Positions 17,868 to 18,083 of a stretch of 18,083 nt of DNA are shown here, piece by piece. The notes under the pieces are model-generated. The model searched no databases. It was not told the DNA's origin and saw only the letters and a list, made by a program, of their open reading frames with translations. Both the position numbers and the translations under genes were made by a program. The first letter of the stretch is position 1; each line of letters starts with the position of its first letter. Source of the stretch: Saccoglossus kowalevskii. Taxonomy: Eukaryota; Hemichordata; Enteropneusta; Harrimaniidae. The stretch lies in contig NW_003135350.1 of NCBI RefSeq assembly GCF_000003605.2, positions 327,304-345,386 on the forward strand, written 5' to 3'.

Positions 17868-18083
17868 AATAATAAATATTCTGACCTTATGACAGTATAA
17901 TAAATTAAAATGATAACACCATACATCAAATGAGAGTACCAGCATTATACAATGCAGTCTGGCGAGATGATAATTTACGGCAATTGATTGAATAATATCC
18001 ATTTATCATAATGGCTCATCTAAATGCTGGCATTTTCCAATGGCAAGGTGACCCTCAAACCATTCTGTTGTGAAAAGTCAACT

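Overview
This window is eukaryotic genomic DNA from an intron-rich, AT-rich (roughly one third GC by eye) animal genome. It carries one recognisable gene: the 3' two thirds of a class IA phosphoinositide 3-kinase regulatory subunit (p85 family, the PIK3R1/2/3 group) on the minus strand. Eleven coding exons lie between 14697 and 5357. Every intron has GT-AG ends, and the codon phases match across all ten junctions, giving a continuous 617-codon reading frame. The phylum is not certain. TACATGTA-type motifs, satellite-like intronic repeats, short hairpin-ended interspersed repeats and one p85 gene resembling all vertebrate paralogues suggest a marine bilaterian invertebrate such as a mollusc, hemichordate or relative. 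That is inference.

Reading down the minus strand, exons A-C (14697-11501) encode the RhoGAP/BH domain and exon D a proline-rich linker plus the start of the N-terminal SH2. Exons E and F complete that SH2. Exons G and H encode the inter-SH2 antiparallel coiled coil that binds p110. Exon I is a small linker, and exons J and K encode the C-terminal SH2 and the stop codon (5357-5359). The SH3 domain and start codon are not in the window, so they must lie above 18083 and the intron upstream of exon A exceeds 3.3 kb. Below the stop codon, AT-rich sequence to about 2060 is the likely 3' UTR, with candidate poly(A) signals at 3062-3067 and 2085-2090. Positions 1-2060 hold no convincing gene.

The introns and flanks are full of repeats. 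There is a 156-bp higher-order tandem repeat (13072-13690), a 33-bp minisatellite (about 8259-8717), a CA microsatellite, a TA-flanked MITE (12694-12896) and two candidate TTAA-flanked MITEs. Two insertions (5880-6250 and 7433-8260), and perhaps a third (17610-17867), share one plan: internal tandem units of about 120-160 bp, then a simple-sequence segment, then a terminal hairpin. In the first two, the hairpin is followed directly by an A-rich run. That shared plan is the most interesting unexplained structure here. In the protein, the notable points are a RhoGAP domain that keeps the canonical catalytic Arg, Lys and Asn positions, and an iSH2 hairpin tip seven residues shorter than in human p85alpha.
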